From Catalinimonas alkaloidigena (GTDB lineage: Bacteria > Bacteroidota > Bacteroidia > Cytophagales > Cyclobacteriaceae), in NCBI RefSeq assembly GCF_029504655.1, contig NZ_JAQFIL010000001.1, positions 3,167,001-3,231,000 of the forward strand: a DNA stretch of 64,000 nucleotides, in the 5' to 3' direction. Shown piece by piece: positions 8,506 through 16,119 of the stretch; positions within the stretch are counted from its first letter, which is position 1, and every line of letters starts with the position of its first letter. The notes beneath the pieces were generated by a model. It saw nothing but the letters and a program-made list of their open reading frames with translations. It made no database searches and was not told where the DNA came from. A program made the translations under genes and the position numbers.

Positions 8506-9198
8506 ATGTTAAAGCTCATTGATATTGACAAATATGTACAATCTCGTTTTAAGAAAACCTTTATTCTCAAAGGGATAGAATTAGAAGTAAGAGAAGGTGA
8601 ATTCTTAACGATTATGGGGCCTAGTGGTGCGGGTAAATCTACGCTGCTAAACATTATAGGACTGCTAGACCCACCTTCTGCTGGAGAATATTTTTTATTG
8701 GACCAGCCGGTACATAAGCTTAAGGAAAGACACAGAAGTGAATTACAAAAACATACCATTGGATATGTCTTTCAGGCATATCACCTCATTGATGAGTTAA
8801 CTGTTTTTGAAAACATTGAAACCCCACTGCTTTACCAAAATATGAAGGGAAAAGAACGAAAGGCAAGGGTAGCTGAACTACTTGACCGTTTTCAGATGGT
8901 GGCAAAAAAAGACCTGTTTCCTGAGCAGCTTTCCGGAGGACAGCAGCAACTGGTAGGTGTGGCCCGGGCGATCGCTGGAAAACCTAAACTTCTGCTGGCC
9001 GATGAACCTACCGGAAACCTTCATTCTGAGCAGGGCAAAGAAGTAATGGAGCTTTTTAAACAGCTTAATAAAGAGGGAATGACCATTATTCAGGTAACAC
9101 ATTCTGAAGATAATGCCCAATATAGCGACCGTATCATTCAGATTGTAGACGGTGCACTTGAAAGCGATGAAAAAGTAACAAGAGAACAAGAAGCATAA
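8506..9198 (+). CDS. ABC transporter ATP-binding protein (LolD/MacB type), second copy
   Basis: This 230-residue ATPase is a paralogue of the one at 2372-3061. Walker A is GPSGAGKST, the Q-loop region is YVFQAYHLIDELTV, the signature is LSGGQQQLVGVARA (usual Arg-Val replaced by Leu-Val), the Walker B is LLLADEPTGNLHS, and the H-loop is VTHSED. Asp of the D-loop (usually NLDS) is His here. It is the first gene of a unit followed 4 bp later by a TolC-family gene, and it has a sigma-54-like promoter with paired upstream dyads. It may serve the FtsX permeases at 13.6-18.5 kb. Substrate unknown. Confidence 0.94.
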   Translation: MLKLIDIDKYVQSRFKKTFILKGIELEVREGEFLTIMGPSGAGKSTLLNIIGLLDPPSAGEYFLLDQPVHKLKERHRSELQKHTIGYVFQAYHLIDELTVFENIETPLLYQNMKGKERKARVAELLDRFQMVAKKDLFPEQLSGGQQQLVGVARAIAGKPKLLLADEPTGNLHSEQGKEVMELFKQLNKEGMTIIQVTHSEDNAQYSDRIIQIVDGALESDEKVTREQEA

Positions 9199-9202
9199 AT
9201 AT

Positions 9203-10534
9203 ATGTCAATTCGTATATCAGCATTAGCCTTAATATTCACTTTTTTCTTCTCCTTAATAGCAAAAGCTCAGGAGGAAAACCTAGTACTCACCTATGAGGA
9301 GGCAGTAAACATTGCCTTACGAGAAAATATTCAGATCAAACAGCAGGAGAATATTCTGGAAACCAGCAGAGCAGAGCGCTCAGAGGCTTTTGCCAACCTT
9401 GCTCCCAATGTAAGCTTTAATGCTACGGGTCAGCGTATTTATGGAAGGCAGTTTGACCAAACTTCAGGTGATTTTACCGATGAACAGGTTAACCGACTAA
9501 ATGGTGGATTAAGCGCCAATATTACCCTTTTTAATGGATTCAGAATTATCAATACCATCAAGCAAAGACAACATGCTGCTGAATCTCAGCTTTATCAGAT
9601 TAATCAAACAAAGCAGGATGTAGTCTTTAATGTGTCACAGCAATACTTACAGGTATTACTGAACCAGGAATTACTTAGAATAGCAAAAGCGAACCTTGAA
9701 CAACAAAATGAATTGGCGGAAAGCATCAGGATATTTGTAGAAGCGGGAACCAGAAATATCGCGGATCAGTACAATCAGGAAGCTGAGGCCAAACGCGCAG
9801 CGCTAACTGTTGTAGAGAGTGATAACCAGCTTAAAATTAGTCGGGTTCAGTTAATTAGGCTATTACAAATTGACCCTTTTAAAGACTGGATATTTAGCGA
9901 ACCGGCACTTTCACAAGCAGAACTTTTACAGGAGAACATCTCTCTGGAACAAACTTATAATACTGCCATTGCTAACCGTCCTGATATCAGACAACAGGAA
10001 ACCAGTATTGAAGCCAATAAATACGGCCTTAAAGCTATGCGAGGCTTGTACTATCCACGACTTATATTGGGCTATGAGCTTTATTCTCAATATTCAGACC
10101 TAGAAGTCAGGTATGGTTTCAGTGAGCAATTATTTGATATTAATCAATCTCAGGTTTTATATCTTAATTTGAGTATTCCAATATTCAATAATCTAAGTAC
10201 AAAAACACAGGTACAGAGAAGTAAGCAGTTACTAAATAATTCCATGCTGGATATGGAAGATTTAGAAAGAAACATTTTTGAGCAGGTACAGACCGCAATT
10301 GCTGATTATGAAACTGCGCAGGAAAGAATTGTTGCCGCGGAAGCACAAGTTAGGGCCGCGGAGAAAGCTTTAGAAGCTGAAAAGGAAAGATTTAGACTGG
10401 GTGTTGGAAATATACTTGACCTTACTCGTGTCAATGCAGCATATGTAGAAGCGCTTTCTACCAAAGCACAGGCCGATTACCAGATTATCTTCCAAAAGGC
10501 TGCGCTTGAATATTACAAAGGCAAACTTCAGTGA
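9203..10534 (+). CDS. TolC-family outer-membrane efflux protein
   Basis: This 443-residue protein has a cleavable signal peptide (SALALIFTFFFSLIAKAQ). Two OEP repeats follow, each with long amphipathic helices that begin LTYEEAVNIALRENIQIKQQ and ISLEQTYNTAIANRPDIRQQ. The C-terminal repeat ends RFRLGVGNILDLTRVNAAYV, the usual family signature. A trimer would form the outer-membrane channel-tunnel joined by an HlyD-type adaptor. It starts 4 bp after the ATPase gene, so the two are co-transcribed. Together with the adaptor and FtsX permeases of this locus it completes a MacAB-TolC-like exporter. Confidence 0.95.
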   Translation: MSIRISALALIFTFFFSLIAKAQEENLVLTYEEAVNIALRENIQIKQQENILETSRAERSEAFANLAPNVSFNATGQRIYGRQFDQTSGDFTDEQVNRLNGGLSANITLFNGFRIINTIKQRQHAAESQLYQINQTKQDVVFNVSQQYLQVLLNQELLRIAKANLEQQNELAESIRIFVEAGTRNIADQYNQEAEAKRAALTVVESDNQLKISRVQLIRLLQIDPFKDWIFSEPALSQAELLQENISLEQTYNTAIANRPDIRQQETSIEANKYGLKAMRGLYYPRLILGYELYSQYSDLEVRYGFSEQLFDINQSQVLYLNLSIPIFNNLSTKTQVQRSKQLLNNSMLDMEDLERNIFEQVQTAIADYETAQERIVAAEAQVRAAEKALEAEKERFRLGVGNILDLTRVNAAYVEALSTKAQADYQIIFQKAALEYYKGKLQ

Positions 10535-10567
10535 TCTCTGGAAGGTTATGAACTGACTAACTACAGT

Positions 10568-10591
10568 AAAGCTGTTTTACGCAGCTTTTTT
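10568..10591 (+). terminator. Terminator after the TolC gene
   Basis: AAAGCTG, a 7-nt loop and CAGCTTT form a stem followed by T residues. It lies between the convergent tolC-like and isochorismate synthase genes. Confidence 0.7.
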
Positions 10592-11831
10592 AGTATAAAA
10601 CTTTTTGCAATGTTTCCATTTTGATGGAGGTTTCCATCCATTCTTTTTCAGCCTCAGAGTCAGCAGTGACGCCTGCACCGGCATAGATTAATGCTTTTTT
10701 TCCTAGCAATTGCATGCACCTCAGGTTAACGAATACATTGACCTCATCATTGATATTTACAGGTCCCAGAAAGCCCGCAAACAATTCTCGGTCATAGTGC
10801 TCATGTTCGGCGATAAATTCTAAGGCTGGTTCTTTGGGAAGTCCACAGACTGCGGAGGTCGGATGAAGCAACTTTAGCATCACAGAACCTAACTCATAAA
10901 AATTCACTTCATCCATATTCACCGTAAAATCTGTTCGTAAGTGGAGCAGGTTACCCGCTTCCACTGTATGAGGACCATCCTCATCAAATTCACGAAGGCG
11001 GATTTTTTTGAAACAATTGATGATATACCGGCTCACCATCGCCTGTTCTTCTATTTCTTTACTTCTCCAGGCAGCATTTTTTATGTTATTTTCTGCATCC
11101 AGCTTTTGGGTCCCTGCCAATGCCATGGTGCTAAAAATTCTTTTGCCTTCGTTGATAAAAGTCTTGACGAGTATTTCAGGAGATGCGCCTAACCACACTC
11201 CCAGGCCGGGCATAGCAATCGCAGATACAAAGGCATGGGGGTACATTTTACACATGCGCTGGAACGTTGCAGCTATACTAAAGCCTTCAGGCAATTGTAC
11301 ATACTGACAACGGGAAGGTACCACTTTTTTAAAACGCTGTTCCTGAATCTGCCGCTTGGCGGATTCCACAAGTTTTATGAACTGATCTTTATTCATTTCC
11401 TGCCTGCCAGTATGAGCCTGTTCCGGGTCACCAGGTTTCGCAGAAAGTTGATAGCCGTCTTCTAAATCATGTAATATCTGAGCTTTGATATCTTCTACTG
11501 TACTTATCCAATGTTGTTCAGTAGCGTTTGATACAATCTCATTATGATGACTATTGTAATGCAGGTCAGCGTGGATATAATTGGCTTTGCTAACCTGGGT
11601 ATAATCTTCTTCAAAAGCGCTCACAATGAAGCCGGGAGGCATATTTTCCAACTCAACATCTACCAGCTTGACCTCACCTGAAACATCCATGATGATATGC
11701 TGCACATTGTCATCTGGTAACTTCCAAGCGGCAATTGGTAATTTTCTTTGTTTTCCAACTTTCAAAAAATGCGCATGAACTGCTTGTGTATCAAACAATA
11801 AAGTCTGTTTAATATCTAATGCTTCTTCCAT
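10590..11831 (-). CDS. menF: Isochorismate synthase (menaquinone pathway)
   Basis: This 413-residue chorismate-binding enzyme converts chorismate to isochorismate. The family core appears in order: FKKVVPSRCQYV, the GLGVWLGASPEILVK motif, STMALAGTQKL, the acidic E-E-Q segment after WRSKEIEEQ, LLHPTSAVCGLPKE and the C-terminal YAGAGVTADSEAEKEW. A salicylate or siderophore variant is possible in principle. However, the gene lies 6 bp downstream of a MenI-like hotdog thioesterase, which argues for menaquinone synthesis. The N-terminal 130 residues are divergent, as is usual for the family. Confidence 0.93.
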   Translation of the reverse strand: MEEALDIKQTLLFDTQAVHAHFLKVGKQRKLPIAAWKLPDDNVQHIIMDVSGEVKLVDVELENMPPGFIVSAFEEDYTQVSKANYIHADLHYNSHHNEIVSNATEQHWISTVEDIKAQILHDLEDGYQLSAKPGDPEQAHTGRQEMNKDQFIKLVESAKRQIQEQRFKKVVPSRCQYVQLPEGFSIAATFQRMCKMYPHAFVSAIAMPGLGVWLGASPEILVKTFINEGKRIFSTMALAGTQKLDAENNIKNAAWRSKEIEEQAMVSRYIINCFKKIRLREFDEDGPHTVEAGNLLHLRTDFTVNMDEVNFYELGSVMLKLLHPTSAVCGLPKEPALEFIAEHEHYDRELFAGFLGPVNINDEVNVFVNLRCMQLLGKKALIYAGAGVTADSEAEKEWMETSIKMETLQKVLY

Positions 11832-11837
11832 AAATCT

Positions 11838-12260
11838 TTAAACCTGTTTATCTAATACCGCAACGGTCAATCGGCTTATACAAATCAATTTCTCCTGCTC
11901 GTCCACAATCCGAACTTCCCAGATATGCGTTTTCCTTCCTATATGAATTGCTTTTGCCTTACCATACACATACCCTTCTTTCACAGCTTTGATGTGGTTC
12001 GCATTGATCTCTAACCCTACACAAAATTGCTTTTCTTGATTGATACACAGGCTGGAAGCAATGCTACCCAGTGTTTCAGCCAAAACTACCGATGCTCCAC
12101 CATGTAACAAGCCCATGGGCTGCTTAGTGCGATGATCAACCGGCATTTTACCACTTAAACTCTTATCACTTACATCTGTTATTTCTATATCCAGATGCTC
12201 ACACATATTCCCCTTACCCAAGGCATTGATCGAAGCCAAACTGGCACTACTATCTATCAT
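11838..12260 (-). CDS. Hotdog-fold thioesterase (PaaI / DHNA-CoA thioesterase type)
   Basis: This 140-residue single hotdog domain carries the motif LLHGGASVVLAETLGS, in which the HGG turn and the downstream Glu form the active site of the PaaI/YdiI branch. GLEINANHIKAVKEG is the matching second half. It is co-transcribed with the isochorismate synthase 6 bp downstream. The likely reaction is hydrolysis of 1,4-dihydroxy-2-naphthoyl-CoA in menaquinone synthesis (MenI role). Substrate specificity is inferred from context and cannot be read from the sequence. Confidence 0.88.
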   Translation of the reverse strand: MIDSSASLASINALGKGNMCEHLDIEITDVSDKSLSGKMPVDHRTKQPMGLLHGGASVVLAETLGSIASSLCINQEKQFCVGLEINANHIKAVKEGYVYGKAKAIHIGRKTHIWEVRIVDEQEKLICISRLTVAVLDKQV

Positions 12261-12300
12261 AATTTTCTTAACTTCGGAATTTTGAAATTAATACTATCAG

Positions 12301-12957
12301 ATGCAAAAGAAGAAAATATATTTAATAAGACACGGACAAACCGAATATAACAGAAAAGGAGTAGTTCAGGGCAGTGGTATTGATGCCCCTCTGAATAATT
12401 TTGGGAGACTTCAGGCAAAGCATTTTTATGAGAACTATAAAGAGATTCCATTTCAACATGTGTATACGTCTGTTTTGCAAAGAAGTATACAGTCTGTAGA
12501 ACACTTTTTGGATATGGATTTACCCCACACCAAACTTCCCGGCTTGAATGAGATTAATTGGGGTGAAAAAGAAGGAAAAGTAGCCAATGCGGAGGACAGT
12601 GAGTATTACGCATCAATTATTAAATCATGGACAAATGGTGAATTGGACCGTGCTATTGAAGGTGGCGAAAGCCCAAACATGGTTTTGGAGCGACAAAAAC
12701 CTGCACTTGAAAAAATTATCGCGAATCAGCACGAAGAAATCGTGTTAGTTTGCATGCACGGAAGAGCCATGCGTATCTTCCTTTGCTTAATGCTTGGTTA
12801 TGACCTCAGCAGGATGGATGAATTTGGGCATGCCAACCTGGGCCTTTATTTGATTGAATATGATTACGAAAGCACAACTTTTGAAATTATTTTAGCCAAT
12901 GAACAATCTCATTTGCCTGAAATACCCGCTTTTGCTAAAGAAGATAAAAAACCTTAA
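12301..12957 (+). CDS. Histidine phosphatase family protein (phosphoglycerate mutase-like)
   Basis: This 218-residue protein has the RHGQTEYN motif at residues 10-17, the GSGIDAPLN segment, YTSVLQRSIQS (second Arg), LNEINWGEKEG (acid), and the second catalytic His in VCMHGRAMRIF. These fit the GpmB/CobC-like branch-1 histidine phosphatases, which take a phosphate onto the first His. The substrate is not evident. It is divergent from the hotdog thioesterase gene, with a 40-bp gap. Confidence 0.92.
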   Translation: MQKKKIYLIRHGQTEYNRKGVVQGSGIDAPLNNFGRLQAKHFYENYKEIPFQHVYTSVLQRSIQSVEHFLDMDLPHTKLPGLNEINWGEKEGKVANAEDSEYYASIIKSWTNGELDRAIEGGESPNMVLERQKPALEKIIANQHEEIVLVCMHGRAMRIFLCLMLGYDLSRMDEFGHANLGLYLIEYDYESTTFEIILANEQSHLPEIPAFAKEDKKP

Positions 12958-13020
12958 TTCACATATTTAGTTATTAACTTTATACTTGTTAAACCATTTT
13001 TTACAGCAAGAACTATTTTT

Positions 13021-13413
13021 ATGGAATTTGACCCTAAAGAAATCACACTCATTTACAACTTTGACAAGCAAGGTGATCGGGAAGCTATTGCTTATGCCAA
13101 ACAAATGGCATCTAATGTAAATGAAGTGGATATATCCAAAAATCCCCTTACCGAAAGACAACTAGCGCAACTTATTGATAAGTTGGGGGTAAGTGTTGAA
13201 AAACTAATTGATGTCAAATCAGATGTGTACAAAGAATCGTATGAGGGGAAAGATATGGATGAAGCTGACTGGCTGGGTGTATTAAAACACAATCCTAATC
13301 TGATGAAAACTCCCATTGGCATCCTGGGTGAAAAGTCAATCATCTGTGATTTACCCAGTCATATCCTTAGCCTTGATGAAGGTCAAGGGTACGATCAGGA
13401 CATGAAGACTTAA
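13021..13413 (+). CDS. ArsC/Spx-like thioredoxin-fold protein without the catalytic Cys
   Basis: This 130-residue protein keeps the arsenate-reductase family layout: an N-terminal strand, KNPLTERQLAQLIDKLGVSV, then a helical segment and the closing MKTPIGILGEKSIICDLP, which corresponds to the cis-Pro and strand of ArsC proteins. The N-terminal Cys that performs catalysis in ArsC is absent (YNFDKQGDRE instead); the only Cys is the one in IICDLP. It is therefore unlikely to be an arsenate reductase. A binding or Spx-like role is possible. It is monocistronic, with a strong terminator after it. Confidence 0.8.
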   Translation: MEFDPKEITLIYNFDKQGDREAIAYAKQMASNVNEVDISKNPLTERQLAQLIDKLGVSVEKLIDVKSDVYKESYEGKDMDEADWLGVLKHNPNLMKTPIGILGEKSIICDLPSHILSLDEGQGYDQDMKT

Positions 13414-13435
13414 TTTATCAACCTGTAAATTTTTT

Positions 13436-13463
13436 AAAAAGCGCTATTCCGGCGCTTTTTTTA
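13436..13463 (+). terminator. Terminator after the ArsC-like gene
   Basis: AAAAAGCGC, a 7-nt loop and GCGCTTTTT form a stem followed by T residues. Confidence 0.85.
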
Positions 13464-13464
13464 T

Positions 13465-13498
13465 GTTCATTTACGAACAAGCCTGTTCATTAATGAAC
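13465..13498 (+). promoter_or_regulatory. Dyad pair: candidate enhancer upstream of the permease pair
   Basis: GTTCATTTACGAAC (13465-13478) and GTTCATTAATGAAC (13485-13498, a perfect dyad) start exactly 20 bp apart, two helical turns. Their centres are 93.5 and 73.5 bp upstream of the -12 G at 13565. This is the clearest pair of the four and defines the consensus. Confidence 0.72.
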
Positions 13499-13551
13499 AT
13501 AAATTGTTAGCAAAACCTTTCCATTTAAGTAAATTTCAGGCTTTATCAGCA

Positions 13552-13566
13552 TGGCATATGTATTGA
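13552..13566 (+). promoter_or_regulatory. sigma-54-like promoter of the permease pair
   Basis: TGGCATATGTATTGA matches TGGCA and TTG at -24/-12 spacing. It shares TGGCATA-N2-TATTG with the promoter at 8454. It lies about 55 bp before the ATG at 13621. Confidence 0.63.
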
Positions 13567-13620
13567 CAAGTATGTGTTAATAACTTTAGTCTGCCCTAAT
13601 CAACCTTAAACACATTTGCT

Positions 13621-16044
13621 ATGTGGAAAAATTACCTGAACATTGCCCTCCGTAATTTGTGGAAGTATAAGCAGGTTACCTTCATTAATCTATTTGGTCT
13701 CACCATCGGCATTACTGCTTTTCTGCTGATCTTTTTATTTGTGCAATATGAGCTAAGCTTTGATGCTTATCATGACAAATCAGACCGTATTTATCGGGTT
13801 TCCAGAGAATGGCTTAATCAGGATATGGAAAGCAGCCTTCATTTAGGACATGTAGCGCCTCCTTTTGGTCCCTTGCTGGAAAATGACTTTCCGGGTATCG
13901 TGGAAGAAGCCGTAAGATTTTTAGAAGACAATCCAATAATCACTTATGAGGAAGGTGATATTAATATAGTTGAAGAAAACTTCTTCTTCGCAGACGAAGA
14001 AGCTTTTAGTCTCTTTTCCTGGAAACTTCTTGAAGGTGAAGCCGAGGCGGTGCTAAGCGAACCTAATAGTATCGTAATCTCTGAAACTGCCGCTAAAAGA
14101 TATTTTGGGAATACAGACCCTATAGGGAAAACACTGATCTACAATGGAGAAGCTGAGTTTCAGGTAAGTGGAATTATGGAAAATGTGCCTGCCAACTCTC
14201 ACTTCCATCCCGAACTCATTGCCTCTTTTAAGGCAGTAGAGAATTTTTTTGGCAGAGAGCAACTGATGCAACAGTGGGGCAGTAATAATTACGCTACCTA
14301 CCTCCTACTTCCGGAAGGATACAGTCCTGAAAACTTAGAAGCACAATTTCCAGACTTTATCACCAAGCATTTGGGCACACACAATGGTATTCCTGCGGGT
14401 GTATTTAATCTTCTTCACCTCTGGCCCCTAACCGATATACACCTTTATTCTCACCTGGATAGTGAAATTGAAGCCAATGGAGATATCAAATATGTGTACA
14501 TCTACAGCATCATAGCGATTTTCATTCTGGTCATTGCCTGTATCAATTTTATCAACCTGGCCACCGCCCGTTCAATGCGCCGTGCCCGTGAAGTTGGAGT
14601 CAGAAAGGTAATGGGAGCGCTGCGTATTCACCTGATTCGTCAGTTTCTCACCGAATCCGTCATCCTTTCATTGGTCTCATTAGTAGTGGGTTTAGTACTG
14701 CTGTCCATCTTCATCCCTGATTTCAATAATTTTGTTCAGCGGGGCATCACTATAGATTTGAGTAATAATGGGGTTTTTATAGTCGTGATTATACTCACGA
14801 TAACATTGGTCGGTATCATCGCAGGTAGCTATCCGGCCTTTATATTATCGTCCTTTCAGCCCAGTACCATTTTAAGAGCAAGCCAGCAGCCTAAAGGTAA
14901 GCACCCTTATTTGCGTTCGGCGCTGGTTATCATTCAGTTTACCATCTCCATAGCCCTCATTATAGGAGTGATTACAGTAGAAAAGCAATTGGCCTATGTT
15001 AAAAGTAAGCCACTGAATTTTAATGATAATCATGTGGCGGTTCTTCCAATCAATGACGATATCTACAGACAATATGAAAATATTAAAGACCGCCTCTTAC
15101 AACAATCAGGCATTACGGATGTGAGCATGAGCAGCCGGGTGCCTTCCGGTAGACTGCTTGATTCTCAAGGTATTTCTGCTGAGGTGGAAGGAGAAATGCA
15201 GGAGGTTAACTTCCGGGTAGCAGACATCCATATTGATCATGATTACCTCAACACCTTACAAGTGAATGTCCTGGCAGGACGTAATTTTGACAGAGACAGA
15301 GTCAGCGATTCTACCGAATCTTTTATCATTAATGAGTCTGCAGTAACAGCCATGGGTTGGAAATCAATAGATGAAGCTATTGGCAAAAATGTAGATTATG
15401 GCGAAGGCAATCGCCGTGGTAAAGTTATAGGAGTGGTAGAAGACTTTCATTTTGAATCACTCCATCAGCCTATTGCTCCTATCATATTCCTGATTACAGA
15501 AGGAAGGGCTAACAATATTATTGTCAGAATAGCTGAAGATCAGTGGGACAAGAGCATCGCATATCTGCAGGAACAGTGGTCGTACCTTATGCCTGCTTAT
15601 CCATTTGACTTTTATACCATCCGGAGCCGCTTTGAAGAACAATATACCGCTGAAGACAGGCTAAGCAAGGTGGTGAGTTATTTTTCATTGCTGGCGCTTT
15701 TTATTGCTGCACTAGGCCTTGTTGGCCTGGCCTCCTATACCGCTGAGCAGAGGTTTAAAGAAATTGGAATCAGAAAAGTGATGGGTGCGTCTGCGATTCA
15801 GATTCTATTACTCCTGGGTAGAAAGTTTACCTTCTTGGTCATCGTATCTTTTGCTGTGGCCAGCCCTATTGCGTACTGGATCATGAACCGCTGGCTGGAG
15901 TCCTTTGCCTATCATGATGTGCTGCCCTGGTGGAGTTTTCTGACGGCAGGTGTTTTCGCATTGATCATCGCCTGGGTTACAGTGGGCTCTCAGACCTACA
16001 AAGCTGCCAATAGTAATCCAGTAAAAATACTGAGAGAACATTAA
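13621..16044 (+). CDS. FtsX-type ABC transporter permease
   Basis: This 807-residue protein has two similar halves. The first membrane segment (residues about 22-43) is followed by a MacB-like periplasmic domain, then an FtsX block with CINFINLATARSMRRAREVG and VRKVMGALR. A second signal-anchor-like helix near residue 440 leads to a second periplasmic domain. The last FtsX block begins GLASYTAEQRFKEIGIRKVM and ends with YKAANSNPVKILREH. It is the first gene of a two-gene unit; the next permease starts 75 bp later. It needs an ATPase in trans, most simply the one at 8506 or 2372. It is controlled by a sigma-54-like promoter and dyad pair. Confidence 0.94.
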   Translation: MWKNYLNIALRNLWKYKQVTFINLFGLTIGITAFLLIFLFVQYELSFDAYHDKSDRIYRVSREWLNQDMESSLHLGHVAPPFGPLLENDFPGIVEEAVRFLEDNPIITYEEGDINIVEENFFFADEEAFSLFSWKLLEGEAEAVLSEPNSIVISETAAKRYFGNTDPIGKTLIYNGEAEFQVSGIMENVPANSHFHPELIASFKAVENFFGREQLMQQWGSNNYATYLLLPEGYSPENLEAQFPDFITKHLGTHNGIPAGVFNLLHLWPLTDIHLYSHLDSEIEANGDIKYVYIYSIIAIFILVIACINFINLATARSMRRAREVGVRKVMGALRIHLIRQFLTESVILSLVSLVVGLVLLSIFIPDFNNFVQRGITIDLSNNGVFIVVIILTITLVGIIAGSYPAFILSSFQPSTILRASQQPKGKHPYLRSALVIIQFTISIALIIGVITVEKQLAYVKSKPLNFNDNHVAVLPINDDIYRQYENIKDRLLQQSGITDVSMSSRVPSGRLLDSQGISAEVEGEMQEVNFRVADIHIDHDYLNTLQVNVLAGRNFDRDRVSDSTESFIINESAVTAMGWKSIDEAIGKNVDYGEGNRRGKVIGVVEDFHFESLHQPIAPIIFLITEGRANNIIVRIAEDQWDKSIAYLQEQWSYLMPAYPFDFYTIRSRFEEQYTAEDRLSKVVSYFSLLALFIAALGLVGLASYTAEQRFKEIGIRKVMGASAIQILLLLGRKFTFLVIVSFAVASPIAYWIMNRWLESFAYHDVLPWWSFLTAGVFALIIAWVTVGSQTYKAANSNPVKILREH

Positions 16045-16119
16045 TCCAATTATTTGCAATTTTGAAGCTTGGTGTCAACATAAAAAAATCAAATGAACAG
16101 CTTATGCTGAAGGTACTAG

